A stretch of 64,000 nt of DNA from Eubacteriaceae bacterium ES3 (lineage in GTDB: Bacteria > Bacillota > Clostridia > Eubacteriales > Eubacteriaceae): the NCBI GenBank assembly GCA_030586155.1, contig CP130741.1, positions 1,234,680-1,298,679 of the forward strand, in the 5' to 3' direction. The notes beneath the pieces were generated by a model, which did no database searches, was not told the DNA's origin, and saw nothing but the letters and a program-made list of their open reading frames with translations. The position numbers were made by a program, and so were the translations under genes. Below, in pieces: positions 62,536 to 64,000 of the stretch (positions are counted from its first letter, which is position 1; the number at the start of each line of letters is the position of its first letter).

Positions 62536-63765
62536 TTGATAACTGAAGATCAAAAGTTGAAACAAAGCAAGGTTTCAATGTATGTAATTATTTTTATTGC
62601 TTATTTTTTTGTAAACTTTCATCGTTATGCAGGAAGTATGTCAGCTCCAGTTCTCATTGAGGAATTGGGTTTTACACCGACTCAAATAGGATGGTTTGGA
62701 GCAATTTTTACTTATTGCTATGCTTTTGCAAATTTGCCGGCAGGAATTTTGATTGACAAATTTGGAAGCCGAAAACTAATTGCGTTTTTGTATATTGGGG
62801 CAGCAGTGGGTACACTGTTTCTGGCAACTGGCAGTAATTATGCAATGATTCTGATTGGGCGGGCATTAATTGCAGCTGGAATTGCACCAGTATATATAGC
62901 TGCTTGTAAAGTAATCGCAGAATGGGAAGCGCCAGAACGTTTCTCGGCCATGAATGGTTATCTTATGGCTTTTGGTCGAGCAGGAGGAATTGTTGCAGCA
63001 ACCCCGCTTGCTCTTCTTATGGCATCAATTGGCTGGAGAAACACTTACTTTGTGTTTGCCCTGATTTCATTTGTAATTGGATTAGCAGCATGGATACTAA
63101 TCAGAGATAAAAAGGAAGATAAAATTCAGGATGGTGCTAACCCTTTTAAAGGGTTGGGAAAATTAGTAGTACAAAGCCAATATTGGATGCTTGTTTTATT
63201 CATGATGGCAGCAACTGCAACAGTTCAAAATATTTTTTCTAACTGGGGTGGTGTTTTCTTAATTCAAGGATTGGGATATGATGCTAATACATCGGCTAAT
63301 GTACTATTACTGGCAGCCGTTGCGTCAGTAACCGGATCGTTTTTTGCCGGTACGATGGTCAAGAAAACGTCACCTCGTAAAGCTGTAATGCTGGGGGGCA
63401 CAATTTTAATGGCAGGAACTGGAATACTGGCTTTTTTTGCTCCAGTTTTAAATCAAACAGCTGTTTTTGCAATATTCATCTTGATGGGTTTGGCAGAATT
63501 TTATACCATTTCCACAGGGTTTTCACTTCTTCGTACCATTTTGCCGGCAAAATTTGTTGGGACGGCAATGGGAACAGCAAACTTTATGATGTGGGGTGTT
63601 GGAGCTAGTATAATTGCACAACTTTGGGGAATGTGGATACCTGAAGACTATGCTATCAGCGGGTTTCAGACCGCATTTACCTTTCACATGGTCATTCTTT
63701 TTATTGGTCTGGTTTCAGTTTTCTTTGTCAAAGAAAAGACAATTTCAGCACTTGAAAACTTATAG
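62536..63765 (+). CDS. MFS transporter
   Basis: This 409-residue protein has 12 predicted transmembrane helices. The MFS signature after helix 2 is GILIDKFGSRKLIA, and GRALIAAGIAPVYIAACK lies in helix 4. The N-terminal VNFHRYAGSMSAPVLIEELGF suits an anion/organic-anion-type facilitator, but the substrate is unknown. I chose TTG at 62536, 5 bases after GGAGG; the earlier TTG at 62524 precedes the site. It is monocistronic as far as can be seen. Confidence 0.85.
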   Translation: MITEDQKLKQSKVSMYVIIFIAYFFVNFHRYAGSMSAPVLIEELGFTPTQIGWFGAIFTYCYAFANLPAGILIDKFGSRKLIAFLYIGAAVGTLFLATGSNYAMILIGRALIAAGIAPVYIAACKVIAEWEAPERFSAMNGYLMAFGRAGGIVAATPLALLMASIGWRNTYFVFALISFVIGLAAWILIRDKKEDKIQDGANPFKGLGKLVVQSQYWMLVLFMMAATATVQNIFSNWGGVFLIQGLGYDANTSANVLLLAAVASVTGSFFAGTMVKKTSPRKAVMLGGTILMAGTGILAFFAPVLNQTAVFAIFILMGLAEFYTISTGFSLLRTILPAKFVGTAMGTANFMMWGVGASIIAQLWGMWIPEDYAISGFQTAFTFHMVILFIGLVSVFFVKEKTISALENL

Positions 63766-63789
63766 AATCTTTAAACAAAGAGCATCAGC

Positions 63790-63818
63790 TTGACGCCTAA
63801 TGAGTGAAAGGATATACT
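63790..63818 (+). promoter_or_regulatory. Putative promoter of the ABC ATPase gene
   Basis: TTGACG (63790-63795) and TATACT (63813-63818) are separated by 17 bases, about 28 bases before the ATG. Confidence 0.7.
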
Positions 63819-63846
63819 GATAAAAAAGCGTTTAAAAGAGGTAATC

Positions 63847-64000
63847 ATGAGTCATTTTGTTGAATTTAAAGACGTTATAAAACAATATCATATGGGGGAA
63901 GTGACTATTAATGCCGCGAATGGGATTACTTTTCATGTTGATAAAGGCGAATTTGCTATTGTAGTTGGTCCCAGTGGAGCTGGTAAAACTACGGTGTTAA
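63847..64000 (+). CDS. ABC transporter ATP-binding protein (MacB/LolD type), N-terminal part
   Basis: The first 51 residues are visible before the window ends. They read VEFKDVIKQYHMGEVTINAAN and then Walker A VGPSGAGKTT, the pattern of LolD/MacB/FtsE-like export ATPases, which usually have a FtsX-like permease encoded next. GAGGT precedes the ATG. It is truncated by the window, not by mutation. Confidence 0.85.
   Translation, partial: MSHFVEFKDVIKQYHMGEVTINAANGITFHVDKGEFAIVVGPSGAGKTTVL

Overview
The window is AT-rich, gene-dense DNA from a low-GC anaerobic Firmicute. The gene set points to a homoacetogenic Clostridia member near Acetobacterium/Eubacterium. The evidence is a corrinoid/tetrahydrofolate methyltransferase cluster of the O-demethylase type, acetate kinase, glycine cleavage plus iron-sulfur serine dehydratase, and the Firmicute block plsX-acpP-rnc-smc-ftsY-ylxM-ffh-rpsP-khpA-rimM-trmD-rplS-lepB-rbgA-rnhB-yraN. 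The genus is inferred from gene content only. I recognised no rRNA, tRNA, CRISPR array, insertion sequence or phage module.

Layout. 1-4960: the end of a serine hydroxymethyltransferase, gcvPA, gcvPB, sdaAB and sdaAA, which together link glycine, serine and pyruvate. 5417-14112: accessory genes (TetR regulator, enoate-reductase-like flavoenzyme, GNAT, glycan-binding-type lipoprotein, DUF364-like protein, UMF1 transporter, phosphodiesterase). 14458-18366: a methyltransferase island with methyltransferase II, corrinoid protein and a UroD-type methyltransferase I, followed by a short CobW-type GTPase and a separate histidine-rich protein. 18596-28716: envelope and signalling genes (patatin, MORN protein, two paralogous lipoproteins, an ECF sigma/anti-sigma pair with a bactofilin-like membrane protein, a GGDEF-EAL protein, DUF1002). 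28798-34372 on the minus strand: a double-Cache CheW protein, a frameshifted carboxylesterase and TmcAL. 34516-49685: ackA and the housekeeping block. 49761-55600: MazG-like protein, ABC-F protein, hybrid histidine kinase and response regulator. 55597-59797 on the minus strand: an Mrp/Mbh-type cation antiporter operon. 60032-62395 on the minus strand: two small proteins, an ilvE interrupted by one in-frame stop, and DUF445. 62536-64000: an MFS transporter and the start of an ABC ATPase.

The most notable points are the split G3E GTPase/His-rich pair beside the methyltransferases, the soluble-looking double-Cache-CheW protein, the antiporter operon in Mbh order without hydrogenase genes, the ABC-F protein with one composite ATP site degenerate in three motifs, two single-base gene disruptions (esterase frameshift, ilvE nonsense), and a 33-residue membrane peptide gene. 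Several promoters match TTGACA-N17-TATAAT exactly or nearly. Start codons were revised where a Shine-Dalgarno sequence favoured another start, and many genes use GTG or TTG.
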